The position numbers were made by a program, and so were the translations under genes. Positions 24,651-34,470 of a DNA stretch of 64,000 nucleotides are shown here, in pieces (position 1 is the stretch's first letter; every line of letters starts with the position of its first letter). Source of the stretch: CAZOZZ01 sp965247425 (GTDB lineage Bacteria; Acidobacteriota; Terriglobia; 20CM-2-55-15); assembly GCA_965247425.1 (NCBI GenBank), contig OZ252023.1, positions 3,720,001 through 3,784,000 of the forward strand, written 5' to 3'. Under the pieces are notes generated by a model, which was not told where the DNA came from, searched no databases, and was given only the letters and a program-made list of their open reading frames with translations.

Positions 24651-26981
24651 TCAGAACCGTATTTTCGTCTGAACCGTGAACTGGCGACCGGGCCCCAGGG
24701 CAGTCCCTGAGAACACGCCGCTGAAATTGATCACATTGAGGTGGTCCGTCGCGTTTCGAAGATCGAACTGCATCGTTACAGACCGGGCCCGATCTCTCCA
24801 CAATCCCAGGCCAAGAGACAAATCAAGGCTGAAGACTGACCGCAGGCGGCTCCGCTCAAAATTTACACGCTCAATGATTTCGGGCGGGATCTCTTCGAGG
24901 TCGTCATCGCCAGCATCGTAATTATCATCCTCGAACTCGACTGGCAGCCCGCTACCGTAGCGGATTCCACTGGCAAACCAGACGCGCTCGTCCGGCTGGA
25001 GGCGAAGTAAGACCGACGCTGTGTTGCGTTGATCCTGGCTGATTGAAAAACGCTCTCCAGGGGCCCGCAGTTCGTCTGCCTCCGCACCTTCGATGAACAA
25101 TCCCCCCGTAACCGGAGATGTTGCGTATCCGATCATATTCGAGTAACTGAGGGAAGAAGAAAGCCAGTTCCAGCCGGGAAGATCGACCCGAACCTCGGTC
25201 CCGGTGATACCTGCGGTGTCGAAACTGATTGGGAACGACAAACCGGTGTTCAGGAAGACATCGTCGTCCATGTAGTTGCGGAATGTCCGCCAGTAGTGAC
25301 TCACGTCCAGCCGGAACGTGTCGAAGAAAGGCTTGCTCAGACCAAGCTCAAAAAAATTGCCGCGGGCGGCAGGAACAGGAACGGATTTCTCAACCTCATC
25401 CACACCCAGTCCTCCGGCGGCACTGCTGAGCAAGAGGTTCTCGGCAGGCGGCGGCTGGAAAATACGGTCATATGCCGCTCGGAGTTGGAGGTTTGCCTCT
25501 GGAATCCAGTAGCTCAAAGCAATCCGTGGGCTGAGGGCGTCGTCTTCGATCAGGAAGTCGTAGTGGTCATAGCGGAGCCCGATATTCGCCGCAAAGTTGC
25601 CCAGGCGAATATGATCCTGAACGAACAACGAAACCTCGTTGCTCTGTCTCTCCTCGCGAAAGTCTACGTCGAAGTGGGGATAGTCATCGGTATCACCAAA
25701 TCGAAACACCTCGCGCACACCGCTGACTCGAAGGTCGCCACCGAGCTTCAACGTGTGGCGTTTACCCTCAAGGCTAAGATCTGCAACCAAGGCCGACTCC
25801 CGGAAGCCCCGATCCTGTTCGACCCGCACCGGTGTCGATTGCGGATTGCTCCAGAGTTGGGCTGTAAGATCACGATGCATGAATCGAACGCCCCCCAGGA
25901 CCTTCGCCGAAATGAAGCGCTGGTAGTGCACCTGCGTTGCGGTCTCGCCTGAAAACCGATCTTGCCGCTGTCGGGCATCCTGTTGCATGAGGTCGTTAGG
26001 CACGAGAAACCGGCTTTCACTTGTCCGCACAGAGAACGCAATTCGATCCTGGCTGGTCAAATCATGGTCAAAGCGGAAGTTGATCCCCCCCGCCGTCGCT
26101 TTATTGGTGAAATTTTCGATGGATGGTGGATCCAGATAGCGGTTTGTGTAACCGGCGTGGCTACCCAGAGAGATCGAGGTGGCGTCAGTCCGGAACTGGT
26201 ACCGCATGGATCCGAACCGGTTGTCGAAACTGCCAAATTGGGAGTCGAACTCCACGCCGTGCCCGGGCATGCCCACCCTGCGCGTGTCGAAAGCAATAAC
26301 GCCACCGAGACGTCGACCGTATTCGGCGGGTATGCCACTGGTCATCACATTGAGGGCTTCTACTTCAGCGATCTCGAAGGCAGGAGCAAACCCGATCGAA
26401 CGATTGTCGTAGACCGGCATTCCGTCGACGACGTACTGGGTGTCGTATTCCGATCCCCTGGGATGTAGGACACCGTTCGCTTCCAGCAACCAGCCGGGCA
26501 ACGTAGTCACGACATCCACGGCACTGCGACCGAGGGTATTGCCCGCGATATCATCCAACTGCGTCCGGCCGACCCGCATCACCAGTGCGGGCTGCATTGC
26601 GTCCAACAAAGGAACAGTGTCGGTCACGGTAATCGCCGTCGTCGTCCCAGCCACTTCGAGCGCAATCGAGATATCGCGCGGAACCGCCGAACGGATTTCA
26701 ACAGTAGTGCTGAACTCGGCAAATCCGCTCTGACGGACGGTGAGGCGGTATGCGCCTGGAGGCACACGCAACAACCGCGCGCGGCCCTCCGAATCCGTCT
26801 GGGCCTGTGCGTCAAACAGTGGACTCCGACCCGTCAACTCGACTTCGGCGAGGCCGACCCCCAGCCCGTCCGAATCGCGGACTGCAATCCGTAGCTCGCC
26901 ATCCGTGACCTGAGCCACAGCGACACTGGAACAGAACAGAATGAGCAAGAGGAGTTGGAGCCTATAGCCGGGTTCTTTCAT
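24651..26981 (-). CDS. TonB-dependent outer-membrane receptor with carboxypeptidase-regulatory domain
   Basis: The start at 26981 gives MKEPGYRLQLLLLILFCSS, a signal peptide; 11 further codons upstream are possible. About 776 residues. A beta-sandwich carboxypeptidase-regulatory-like domain (residues 25-105, GYRLTVRQSGFAEF-type ending) precedes a TonB plug with QYVVDGMPVYDN and GIPAEYGRRLGGVIAF. A 22-strand-type barrel follows and ends in the terminal aromatic FTVQTKIRF. Ligand unknown; no transport operon adjoins it. The layout is that of the abundant Oar-like/CarbopepD receptors of Acidobacteriota. Confidence 0.9.
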   Translation of the reverse strand: MKEPGYRLQLLLLILFCSSVAVAQVTDGELRIAVRDSDGLGVGLAEVELTGRSPLFDAQAQTDSEGRARLLRVPPGAYRLTVRQSGFAEFSTTVEIRSAVPRDISIALEVAGTTTAITVTDTVPLLDAMQPALVMRVGRTQLDDIAGNTLGRSAVDVVTTLPGWLLEANGVLHPRGSEYDTQYVVDGMPVYDNRSIGFAPAFEIAEVEALNVMTSGIPAEYGRRLGGVIAFDTRRVGMPGHGVEFDSQFGSFDNRFGSMRYQFRTDATSISLGSHAGYTNRYLDPPSIENFTNKATAGGINFRFDHDLTSQDRIAFSVRTSESRFLVPNDLMQQDARQRQDRFSGETATQVHYQRFISAKVLGGVRFMHRDLTAQLWSNPQSTPVRVEQDRGFRESALVADLSLEGKRHTLKLGGDLRVSGVREVFRFGDTDDYPHFDVDFREERQSNEVSLFVQDHIRLGNFAANIGLRYDHYDFLIEDDALSPRIALSYWIPEANLQLRAAYDRIFQPPPAENLLLSSAAGGLGVDEVEKSVPVPAARGNFFELGLSKPFFDTFRLDVSHYWRTFRNYMDDDVFLNTGLSFPISFDTAGITGTEVRVDLPGWNWLSSSLSYSNMIGYATSPVTGGLFIEGAEADELRAPGERFSISQDQRNTASVLLRLQPDERVWFASGIRYGSGLPVEFEDDNYDAGDDDLEEIPPEIIERVNFERSRLRSVFSLDLSLGLGLWRDRARSVTMQFDLRNATDHLNVINFSGVFSGTALGPGRQFTVQTKIRF

Positions 26982-27288
26982 CGGAGAGTGTCTTGAGTTC
27001 CTGTCGGCTGTCATGAGCGTAAAGCCGTTGTTCCGCTTTAAGGCTACACCAATGCTCGATCAGGCGAGATTCTTCGGCGTTCTGCCTCCTGCAACTCCAA
27101 AATAACGTCCCAACGGCGACATTCCGCCGTGCGTCCCGCCACCCCCTGAACTGCAAAACCTCTCGATTCGACGTCCTTTCAATCCAGATGTCTGGATGGT
27201 CGCCAAACCGTAGATGTGGAAAAGACAGGCGGTCGCCTCGGTCCGACTACAGGCAGATGGAAGAGTAGGCGGTTAACCAACCGACTGG
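26982..27288. other. Upstream region of the TonB receptor
   Basis: About 300 bases up to the left end of the two-ORF insertion sequence. It should hold the receptor promoter on the minus strand. I see no clear -35/-10 pair or gene. Confidence 0.35.
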
Positions 27289-27442
27289 CAGCCATTTCGG
27301 AAGAGCAGCTCGGTCGAAGTTGAATGAGGCCCGGCCAGCGGGCATTTGAGTCGAATTCAAACCCATTGTTAAGGAAGTTCTATTTTCGCATTGTTGAAAT
27401 CGATATGGTGTCGGCGGTATCTTGTGGTATATATACCGTCAG

Positions 27443-27829
27443 ATGAAGAAGAAAAAGATATGGCTTGAGTTGAATCAGGTAAAGGGAGCGGTTGCGTCGC
27501 GACTGCGACGGCGGAAGTACAGCCTGATCGAGCGCCATGAGATACCCGACGGTTTGCTGCCTGGCTCGGTGTCGATTAGTTACACCCGGTGCGGTAAGCC
27601 GACGTGCCGGTGTGTGTCGGGTGAAGGGCACCCATCCTGGTCCTGGACATTCATGATGGACGGGAAGAAGCATGTCGAACACGTTCCAGCTGCCATGGTT
27701 GAGGAGATTCAAAAGCGTGTCGGAGCGGGACGGGAGTTTCAGGATGCGATCCGGGAGGTGCTGACAGCGAACGCGAAGTTGTTGGTGCTGGAGCGCCAGC
27801 AACAACGTGAGAAGCGGAAGCGCCGGTGA
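27443..27829 (+). CDS. Transposase-associated accessory protein (DUF6788-like), copy A
   Basis: A 128-residue, very basic protein. The centre reads ISYTRCGKPTCRCVSGEGH, a CxxxxCxC arrangement seen in small proteins coded next to certain transposases. The C-terminus is a helical segment ending ERQQQREKRKRR. It may bind the element ends. It starts at the ATG at 27443, and its stop overlaps the transposase GTG (GTGA). Confidence 0.75.
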   Translation: MKKKKIWLELNQVKGAVASRLRRRKYSLIERHEIPDGLLPGSVSISYTRCGKPTCRCVSGEGHPSWSWTFMMDGKKHVEHVPAAMVEEIQKRVGAGREFQDAIREVLTANAKLLVLERQQQREKRKRR

Positions 27830-29019
27830 AAGGTCCGTCGGCACGAGGGATACGACGGTACGCGCGAAAGTGTTTGCGGCTGAAGGGGTATTTGAATCAC
27901 CCCGGAGATGGGCGGGTGCGACCGCAGATCGGAAGTGGGCATCTGATCTGGTCTCTGGTGATCGGGTATCTGCTGCGGGAATCGAGCTTCCTGGCCATCG
28001 AGTCGCTCGCACGATCCTCGGCGTGTCGGGCCTTGGGAATCGGACTCCGCTTTAGCGACGACACGCTGGGCTATTTTACCGAGAAGCTGAATCCGGAATT
28101 CACGCGCGGCGCGTTGACCACAGCCATCAAGCAGGCCAAGCGCAATAAAGCGTTCGACGATTGCCGATTCATCGGCCTGGCGCTGGACGGGACAACCGTG
28201 GGGCGTGTCGGTGAGGCCGGGTGTCAGTGGTGTCGACCCCATCGCAACGCCGAGGGGGAGGTGACCACCTACTTACACCACGTCGTGATGGCCACCATCG
28301 TGGGCACCGGGTTCACTTTACCGGTCGATGTGGAACCCTACGGTAGTGGGGATAGCGAATGGTCGGGGGGGCAACGACTGCTTCGTCGGGTGGTGGGGCA
28401 GTTGGGGCCGCGTTTTGCCGATTATGTTGTTGTCGATGGGGGCTATGCGTCGGCTCCGTTCCTGCACTTGGCCGACGAGTTGGGATTGAAGACCATCGTC
28501 CGTCTCAAAGCCAATCTTCCGAGCTTGTTCAACGCCGCCAAAAGCCGGTTTGCTTGTCAGCCGCCGTCCCGGGTTTTCAAGGATGGAGCCGATCGGGTGG
28601 AAATCTGGGATGCAGACGACTTCGATCCCTGGGGCCGATTGAACTGGCCGACCGTGCGCGTGATCCGCTACCGGCAAGAGAAACCCGATGGATCGGTGGT
28701 CGAAGCCTACTGGCTGACCAATTTCTCGATGAACCAAGTGGGAGCGCCCACTTTATTTCGCATGGCCAAGAGTCGTTGGGAAGTCGAAAACCAAGGTTTC
28801 AACGATGCCAAGAACCGTTATGGGATGGCCCATATCCCCCATCACCACGCCAACAGCTTGCTTCTCCACTGGCTCCTCATAAGCCTGGCTCTCACGATCG
28901 AACGTCTGTATCGATTGCGTCATTTGCATCGCGGGCGCCATCGCCCGCATACCTCCATCGAGCTTCTTCGTTTGCTTCGCCTCGCTCTGTCTGCCCCAAC
29001 CCCAGCCGACTCCAGCTGA
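27826..29019 (+). CDS. IS4-like DDE transposase, copy A
   Basis: A 397-residue transposase, GTG start overlapping the accessory ORF. The catalytic acids are in LALDGTTVGRV (Asp), YVVVDGGYAS (Asp) and RWEVENQGFNDAKN (Glu, with the R-x2-E-x6-K spacing of the YREK motif). A leucine- and arginine-rich C-terminus follows. The exact ISfinder family was not determined. Intact, so probably functional. Confidence 0.85.
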   Translation: MKGPSARGIRRYARKCLRLKGYLNHPGDGRVRPQIGSGHLIWSLVIGYLLRESSFLAIESLARSSACRALGIGLRFSDDTLGYFTEKLNPEFTRGALTTAIKQAKRNKAFDDCRFIGLALDGTTVGRVGEAGCQWCRPHRNAEGEVTTYLHHVVMATIVGTGFTLPVDVEPYGSGDSEWSGGQRLLRRVVGQLGPRFADYVVVDGGYASAPFLHLADELGLKTIVRLKANLPSLFNAAKSRFACQPPSRVFKDGADRVEIWDADDFDPWGRLNWPTVRVIRYRQEKPDGSVVEAYWLTNFSMNQVGAPTLFRMAKSRWEVENQGFNDAKNRYGMAHIPHHHANSLLLHWLLISLALTIERLYRLRHLHRGRHRPHTSIELLRLLRLALSAPTPADSS

Positions 29020-29359
29020 ACTGACTCGTTTCCCTGGTCTCCACGCGCCTGCCTGACCCCAATCACCGGGCTGGACCCGCTACGGATACCTGTCTCTCGA
29101 AAATACCCCTCACTTCAAATTCCTCTCCCTCCTCGACCTTTTCCCTTCCAGAGCCCCTTCCAGACACTCCGTCCTCCCTGACTTCCGAAATGGCTGTCCA
29201 ACCGCCAGCCATTTCGGAAGAGCAGCTCGGTCGAAGTTGAATGAGGCCCGGCCAGCGGGCATTTGAGTCGAATTCAAACCCATTGTTAAGGAAGTTCTAT
29301 TTTCGCATTGTTGAAATCGATATGGTGTCGGCGGTATCTTGTGGTATATATACCGTCAG

Positions 29360-29746
29360 ATGAAGAAGAAAAAGATATGGCTTGAGTTGAATCAGGTAAG
29401 GGGAGCGGTTGCGTCGCGACTGCGACGGCGGAAGTACAGCCTGATCGAGCGCCATGAGATACCCGACGGTTTGCTGCCTGGCTCGGTGTCGATTAGTTAC
29501 ACCCGGTGCGGTAAGCCGACGTGCCGGTGTGTGTCGGGTGAAGGGCACCCATCCTGGTCCTGGACATTCATGATGGACGGGAAGAAGCATGTCGAACACG
29601 TTCCAGCTGCCATGGTTGAGGAGATTCAAAAGCGTGTCGGAGCGGGACGGGAGTTTCAGGATGCGATCCGGGAGGTGCTGACAGCGAACGCGAAGTTGTT
29701 GGTGCTGGAGCGCCAGCAACAACGTGAGAAGCGGAAGCGCCGGTGA
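29360..29746 (+). CDS. Transposase-associated accessory protein (DUF6788-like), copy B
   Basis: Same 128-residue protein as at 27443 apart from Arg for Lys at residue 14. Intact, but its partner transposase in this copy is split. Confidence 0.75.
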   Translation: MKKKKIWLELNQVRGAVASRLRRRKYSLIERHEIPDGLLPGSVSISYTRCGKPTCRCVSGEGHPSWSWTFMMDGKKHVEHVPAAMVEEIQKRVGAGREFQDAIREVLTANAKLLVLERQQQREKRKRR

Positions 29747-29972
29747 AAGGTCCGTCGGCACGAGGGATACGACGGTACGCGCGAAAGTGTTTGCGGCTGA
29801 AGGGGTATTTGAATCACCCCGGAGATGGGCGGGTGCGACCGCAGATCGGAAGTGGGCATCTGATCTGGTCTCTGGTGATCGGGTATCTGCTGCGGGAATC
29901 GAGCTTCCTGGCCATCGAGTCGCTCGCACGATCCTCGGCGTGTCGGGCCTTGGGAATCGGACGCCGCTTTAG
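29743..29972 (+). pseudogene. 5' fragment of the copy B transposase
   Basis: Encodes the first 77 residues of the IS4-like transposase, up to LGIGRRF-S, and is then cut by the IS1380-family insertion. The catalytic residues all lie in the other fragment (31711-32678). Confidence 0.85.
29969..29972. repeat. Target-site duplication TTAG, left
   Basis: TTAG here and at 31711-31714 flank the IS1380-family element. Copy A shows the unoccupied site with a single TTAG. Confidence 0.8.
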
Positions 29973-30067
29973 CCCGCATAAATCACCGAAAGGACCAGAA
30001 AAGGCCGCCCTGTTTGGCATAAATCGTTTGTCGAGAACGGTTCAGAAACCAAACGGAGGCGGCCCTT

Positions 30068-31486
30068 ATGAGTACAGAGTGTAAACAAACCACGTTCGAA
30101 TTTCACGGACTTCTTCAACGAAAAATGAAGGCGCGTTTCGACGGCGGCAAGATCACGTCTGACGCTGGAGTTCTGCTGCTGCGTGAAGTCGAAAAGCGGA
30201 CCGGTTTGATCGATGGATTGGCGGGGTGTTTTAGCGATCATCGCGACCAACGGTTGATCGAACACACCGTGAAGGAGCTGTTGGGACAGCGGGTCTACGG
30301 GCTGTGCCTGGGATATGAAGACCTGAACGATCACGATCAGTTACGGACCGACCCGATGCTTGCGTTGGCGGTGGACAAAGCGGATCCGCTGGGAACGAAT
30401 CGACGACAGGCCGGCGACTGGGGAAAGGCGTTGGCGGGCAAGAGCACGCTAAACCGATTGGAGTTGACCGGCGCCGAAGTCGGCGACCAGGAGCGGTACA
30501 AGAAGATCGCTATGGATGGGGACAAGATCGATCGTTGGATGGTCGATGCGTTTGTGGCAGCCCATGACAACACGGCGCCCGAAGAGATCGTTCTGGATCT
30601 GGACGCGACCGATGATCCGATCCATGGTCAACAGGAAGGCCGGTTCTTTCACGGCTACTACCGCAACTACTGCTATCTGCCCTTGTACATCTTCTGTGGA
30701 GAGCATCTGTTGTGCGCTCGGCTGCGCCCGTCCAATATCGATGGGGCGGCAGGATCAGTCGATGAATTGGAACGTATCGTCGGCCAGATCCGTCAGAGCT
30801 GGCCGGACGTGTCGATCATCATTCGGGCCGATTCCGGATTCTGCCGGGATGCATTACTGGACTGGTGTGAAACCCACCAGGTCGATTATGTGATGGGGTT
30901 GGCCAAGAACGACCGCCTCAAGCGAGAGATCGCTGACCAGATGATTCAGGCTGAAGCGGAGTTTCAGACCACTGGGAAATCGGCACGAGTGTTTAAGGAT
31001 TTCCTGTACCGGACTCGAAAGAGCTGGAGCCGCACTCGTCGCGTTGTTGGCAAAGCCGAGTTCCTGGCCAAGGGCGCCAATCCCCGATTCGTGGTGACCT
31101 CACTGCCACCGGAACGACTCGGAGCCCAAGCGCTCTACGAAGATTTCTATTGCGCACGCGGCGACATGGAGAACCGGATCAAAGAACAGCAACTGGATCT
31201 ATTTGCCGACCGCACCAGTGCGGGAACCATGCGCGCCAATCAGCTCCGACTGTATCTGTCCTCAGCCGCCTACATGCTTATGCAGGCGTTGCGTCGTCTC
31301 GGTCTCAAAGATACCGCGATGGCCCATGCCCAATGCGGAACCATCCGTCTGAAGCTTCTTAAGATCGGTGCGCGTATCCGCCTCACGGTCCGCAACGTCT
31401 GGATCTCGATGTCGGAGGCCTATCCCTATGCCGACGTCTTTGCTCTCATAGTGAGAAACCTGCAATCAATTCCGCTTCGTTGCTGA
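30068..31486 (+). CDS. IS1380-family transposase
   Basis: A 472-residue DDE transposase. Start ATG at 30068 is preceded by GGAGG. The N-terminus ITSDAGVLLLREVEKRTGLI is characteristic of the family. Acids are in VLDLDATDDPIHGQQ, IRADSGFCRDA and MENRIKEQQLDLF. A leucine-rich helix (ANQLRLYLSSAAYMLM) follows. No frameshift. Confidence 0.93.
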   Translation: MSTECKQTTFEFHGLLQRKMKARFDGGKITSDAGVLLLREVEKRTGLIDGLAGCFSDHRDQRLIEHTVKELLGQRVYGLCLGYEDLNDHDQLRTDPMLALAVDKADPLGTNRRQAGDWGKALAGKSTLNRLELTGAEVGDQERYKKIAMDGDKIDRWMVDAFVAAHDNTAPEEIVLDLDATDDPIHGQQEGRFFHGYYRNYCYLPLYIFCGEHLLCARLRPSNIDGAAGSVDELERIVGQIRQSWPDVSIIIRADSGFCRDALLDWCETHQVDYVMGLAKNDRLKREIADQMIQAEAEFQTTGKSARVFKDFLYRTRKSWSRTRRVVGKAEFLAKGANPRFVVTSLPPERLGAQALYEDFYCARGDMENRIKEQQLDLFADRTSAGTMRANQLRLYLSSAAYMLMQALRRLGLKDTAMAHAQCGTIRLKLLKIGARIRLTVRNVWISMSEAYPYADVFALIVRNLQSIPLRC

Positions 31487-31710
31487 CGACACCGAACCTT
31501 CAGATCCGAAAAACAGCGCCTCTCATCTGCCTCCCGGCGAGGCCTGCCTGCACTCGCCCATTCATGCCGATCTCCCGCCAAATGTCGCCGTGTCACAGGC
31601 TCAAAATCCGCCAATGTCCACGGCTCGCTCACTCTCAGCTCCAAGTCTCGCCGCAAATCGCTTCTCGTATCCGAACACCGATCGATTCTCCGATTGGTGA
31701 TCCATCCGGG
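31487..31710. other. Non-coding 3' tail of the IS1380-family element
   Basis: About 220 bases between the transposase stop and the right end. No frame is supported. Confidence 0.5.
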
Positions 31711-32678
31711 TTAGCGACGACACGCTGGGCTATTTTACCGAGAAGCTGAATCCGGAATTCACGCGCGGCGCGTTGACCACAGCCATCAAGCAGGCCAAGC
31801 GCAATAAAGCGTTCGACGATTGCCGATTCATCGGCCTGGCGCTGGACGGGACAACCGTGGGGCGTGTCGGTGAGGCCGGGTGTCAGTGGTGTCGACCCCA
31901 TCGCAACGCCGAGGGGGAGGTGACCACCTACTTACACCACGTCGTGATGGCCACCATCGTGGGCACCGGGTTCACTTTACCGGTCGATGTGGAACCCTAC
32001 GGTAGTGGGGATAGCGAATGGTCGGGGGGGCAACGACTGCTTCGTCGGGTGGTGGGGCAGTTGGGGCCGCGTTTTGCCGATTATGTTGTTGTCGATGGGG
32101 GCTATGCGTCGGCTCCGTTCCTGCACTTGGCCGACGAGTTGGGATTGAAGACCATCGTCCGTCTCAAAGCCAATCTTCCGAGCTTGTTCAACGCCGCCAA
32201 AAGCCGGTTTGCTTGTCAGCCGCCGTCCCGGGTTTTCAAGGATGGAGCCGATCGGGTGGAAATCTGGGATGCAGACGACTTCGATCCCTGGGGCCGATTG
32301 AACTGGCCGACCGTGCGCGTGATCCGCTACCGGCAAGAGAAACCCGATGGATCGGTGGTCGAAGCCTACTGGCTGACCAATTTCTCGATGAACCAAGTGG
32401 GAGCGCCCACTTTATTTCGCATGGCCAAGAGTCGTTGGGAAGTCGAAAACCAAGGTTTCAACGATGCCAAGAACCGTTATGGGATGGCCCATATCCCCCA
32501 TCACCACGCCAACAGCTTGCTTCTCCACTGGCTCCTCATAAGCCTGGCTCTCACGATCGAACGTCTGTATCGATTGCGTCATTTGCATCGCGGGCGCCAT
32601 CGCCCGCATACCTCCATCGAGCTTCTTCGTTTGCTTCGCCTCGCTCTGTCTGCCCCAACCCCAGCCGACTCCAGCTGA
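31711..32678 (+). pseudogene. 3' fragment of the copy B transposase
   Basis: Resumes after the insertion at D-D-T-L-G-Y-F and is identical in protein sequence to copy A to the C-terminus. It holds all three catalytic acids, but the N-terminal 77 residues are separated. An internal ATG at 31773 could start a shortened protein. Confidence 0.85.
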
Positions 32679-32942
32679 ACTGACTCGTTTCCCTGGTCTC
32701 CACGCGCCTGCCTGACCCCAATCACCGGGCTGGACCCGCTACGGATACCTGTCTCTCGAAAATACCCCTCACTTCAAATTCCTCTCCCTCCTCGACCTTT
32801 TCCCTTCCAGAGCCCCTTCCAGACACTCCGTCCTCCCTGACTTCCGAAATGGCTGACCGGGTGGTTGTTTGATTGACCCCAACTCCCGCCTTTCGTATCA
32901 TCTGCGGAGTTTTTCTCGGTCGCTCCAAGAGACAGCTAAACG

Positions 32943-33165
32943 ATGCAACCTGGCACGCAGCTTGGCCACTACGAGATCGTCTCCGCCCTCGGCAAGGGTG
33001 GCATGGGGGAGGTGTGGAGAGCGCGGGGTCAGAAGCTCGGGCGTGAAGTCGCCATCAAGACCCTGCCTGAGGAGTTCGCCAAAGACGAAGAACGACTGGC
33101 ACGGTTTGAACGCGAAGCCAAGCTACTGGCGTCTCTGAACCATCCCAACATCGCCACGATTCATG
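32943..33165 (+). pseudogene. Ser/Thr kinase N-lobe fragment
   Basis: Starts like a complete kinase gene (MQPGTQLGHYEIVSALGKGG) and has the glycine loop GKGGMGEVWRA, KLGREVAIKTLP and ASLNHPNIATIH, then turns into unrelated sequence. Only about 74 of the usual 270 kinase residues remain, and the catalytic loop is absent. It directly follows copy B of the insertion sequence. Confidence 0.8.
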
Positions 33166-33198
33166 TACTGACAGTGTCGCCGTATGGGTGTTATGTCA

Positions 33199-33378
33199 AC
33201 CCGCGTGCGGCCGCAGGCCGTCGGGCGGACCGTTGTCGACGTCGAGGAGCACCGCGTCGAACCGGTTGTGGCTGGATTTCAACGTGTCGGCGACATCGCC
33301 GACAACGAGCGTGACGCGGCGATCATTCAGCGGGTGGTTTGCTAACGTGCCGACGGCGCCGCGGTTCCACTCTACGAC
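33199..33378 (-). pseudogene. Spermidine synthase-like fragment
   Basis: About 60 codons reading CVVEWNRGAVGTLANHPL, VTLVVGDVADTL and FDAVLLDVDNGP. These match the motif II/III stretch of spermidine-synthase-like methyltransferase folds. Both ends are missing. It lies head-on against the kinase fragment. Confidence 0.6.
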
Positions 33379-33556
33379 GCATGAGGCTCTGGCCGACGGC
33401 AAGGATGACGTATTGGCGATCACGGCGGGTCAGTGCAAGCAGGGTTCCTTCGGGCGTGCGCGACTCGCCAAGGAGTACCCAGGGTTTCACGAGCGACGAA
33501 CCTTCACGTCGTCACCGTTGCTTTCCCGCACCTCTACGGCCCAGTGATCACCGTGA

Positions 33557-34457
33557 CTACTTCCTCTTCCCGTCAAGCCAACGCTTGATCGTGTCGGTTA
33601 CGAACTCCGCCGCGTCTCTGTGGACGAAGTGGCCGGCGCCAGGGACCGTGACAAGGGTGAGGTCGCGCTCCAGCCAGTCCCATGTGCGATCGAGGGCGTC
33701 GGCCAGCAGATACTGGTCCGCCAGACCGTGAATCAGGAGCACGGGGGCCTGTACTTTGACCAGGGGCGAAGTGTCTTCCAGGTAGGGCTCGCGCGGATAG
33801 TTCATTTTGTAGTAGTTAAGCATCGCCTCGAAGCTCGATCGTTCGAAAGCGTCGACATAACGGGTTCGCGCTTCCGGCTCTGCGACCCAACTGGCAAGCG
33901 CTTCCGCATTCAAGGCTTCGTGCGCTCCCGGCTTCTGGAAATCGCGCGCATACTGATTGACATTGCGTGGGAGTGAAAGGCTCATTGGCCAGATGTGGGT
34001 GCGGCAGGTTGCAGATGATGAGTTTTTCGACCAGCTCGGGCCGGGTCATAGCCAGGGTCCAGGAGACCATCCCACCCCAGTCATGTCCCACGATCGTTGC
34101 CTGTTGGCGCCCCTGGTCTTCGATGACGGCAACGATGTCTTCCACTAGGCGCGGCATCGCGTAGTTTTCGAGACCCACCGGTTGATCGCTTCGGTTGTAG
34201 CCCCTCAGGTCAACGGCCACCACACGGTAGTCACTGGCCAGTGCCGCCATCTGATGCCGCCACGCGAACCAGAAGTCGGGAAACCCGTGAATCATGACGA
34301 CTAGCGGGCCGTCGCCGGCGGTGACGTAGTGAATCCTGACGCCGGCGTTCTCGGCGAAGTGATGCTCGACTTCGTCGAAAAGATCGCCCTCCTGGCCGAA
34401 GGACGGCGTCGATACGATCAAGAGGAAAGCCATGAGCAGACTGGATCGAAACCGCAT
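33557..34457 (-). pseudogene. Secreted alpha/beta hydrolase (epoxide hydrolase-like), frameshifted
   Basis: Two frames together make one about 300-residue hydrolase. The first has a signal peptide (MRFRSSLLMAFLLIVSTP), the oxyanion motif VVMIHGFPDFWFAWR and the nucleophile elbow VGHDWGGMVSW with Asp, as in epoxide hydrolases and dehalogenases. The frame is lost near 33960-33990, just after NLPHPHLANE. The second frame continues with NVNQYARDFQ, then LLIHGLADQY and the catalytic His in PGAGHFVHRD. A single-base change would restore it, so either a recent mutation or an assembly error is possible. Confidence 0.8.
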
Positions 34458-34470
34458 CGATGGGCCTCCG

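Larger units (their letters stand above)
27289..29196 (+). mobile_element. Two-ORF DDE insertion sequence, copy A (intact)
   Basis: A 1908 bp element with 15 bp perfect terminal inverted repeats CAGCCATTTCGGAAG (27289-27303 and 29182-29196). It carries an accessory ORF and an IS4-like DDE transposase in overlapping frames. Copy B, nearly identical, starts 9 bases further on. No clean target duplication is seen beside it. Confidence 0.85.
29973..31710 (+). mobile_element. IS1380-family insertion sequence
   Basis: A 1738 bp element. The ends start CCCGCATAAATCACCG on the left and, inverted, CCCGGATGGATCACC on the right: about 22 bp imperfect inverted repeats. It is flanked by a 4 bp TTAG duplication and inserted in the transposase gene of copy B. 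One intact transposase gene. Confidence 0.88.
29206..32855 (+). mobile_element. Two-ORF DDE insertion sequence, copy B, interrupted by an IS1380-family element
   Basis: Same 15 bp terminal repeats at 29206-29220 and 32841-32855. The span is 3650 bp. Removing the inner 1738 bp IS and one 4 bp duplication leaves exactly 1908 bp, the length of copy A. The visible protein differences from copy A are one Lys/Arg in ORF1 and one Leu/Arg in ORF2, so the duplication is recent. Confidence 0.88.

Noticed and set aside
27289..32855. Composite transposon formed by two IS copies
   Set aside because: The two copies are only 9 bp apart, so there is no cargo between them; the only extra DNA is the nested IS1380-family element.
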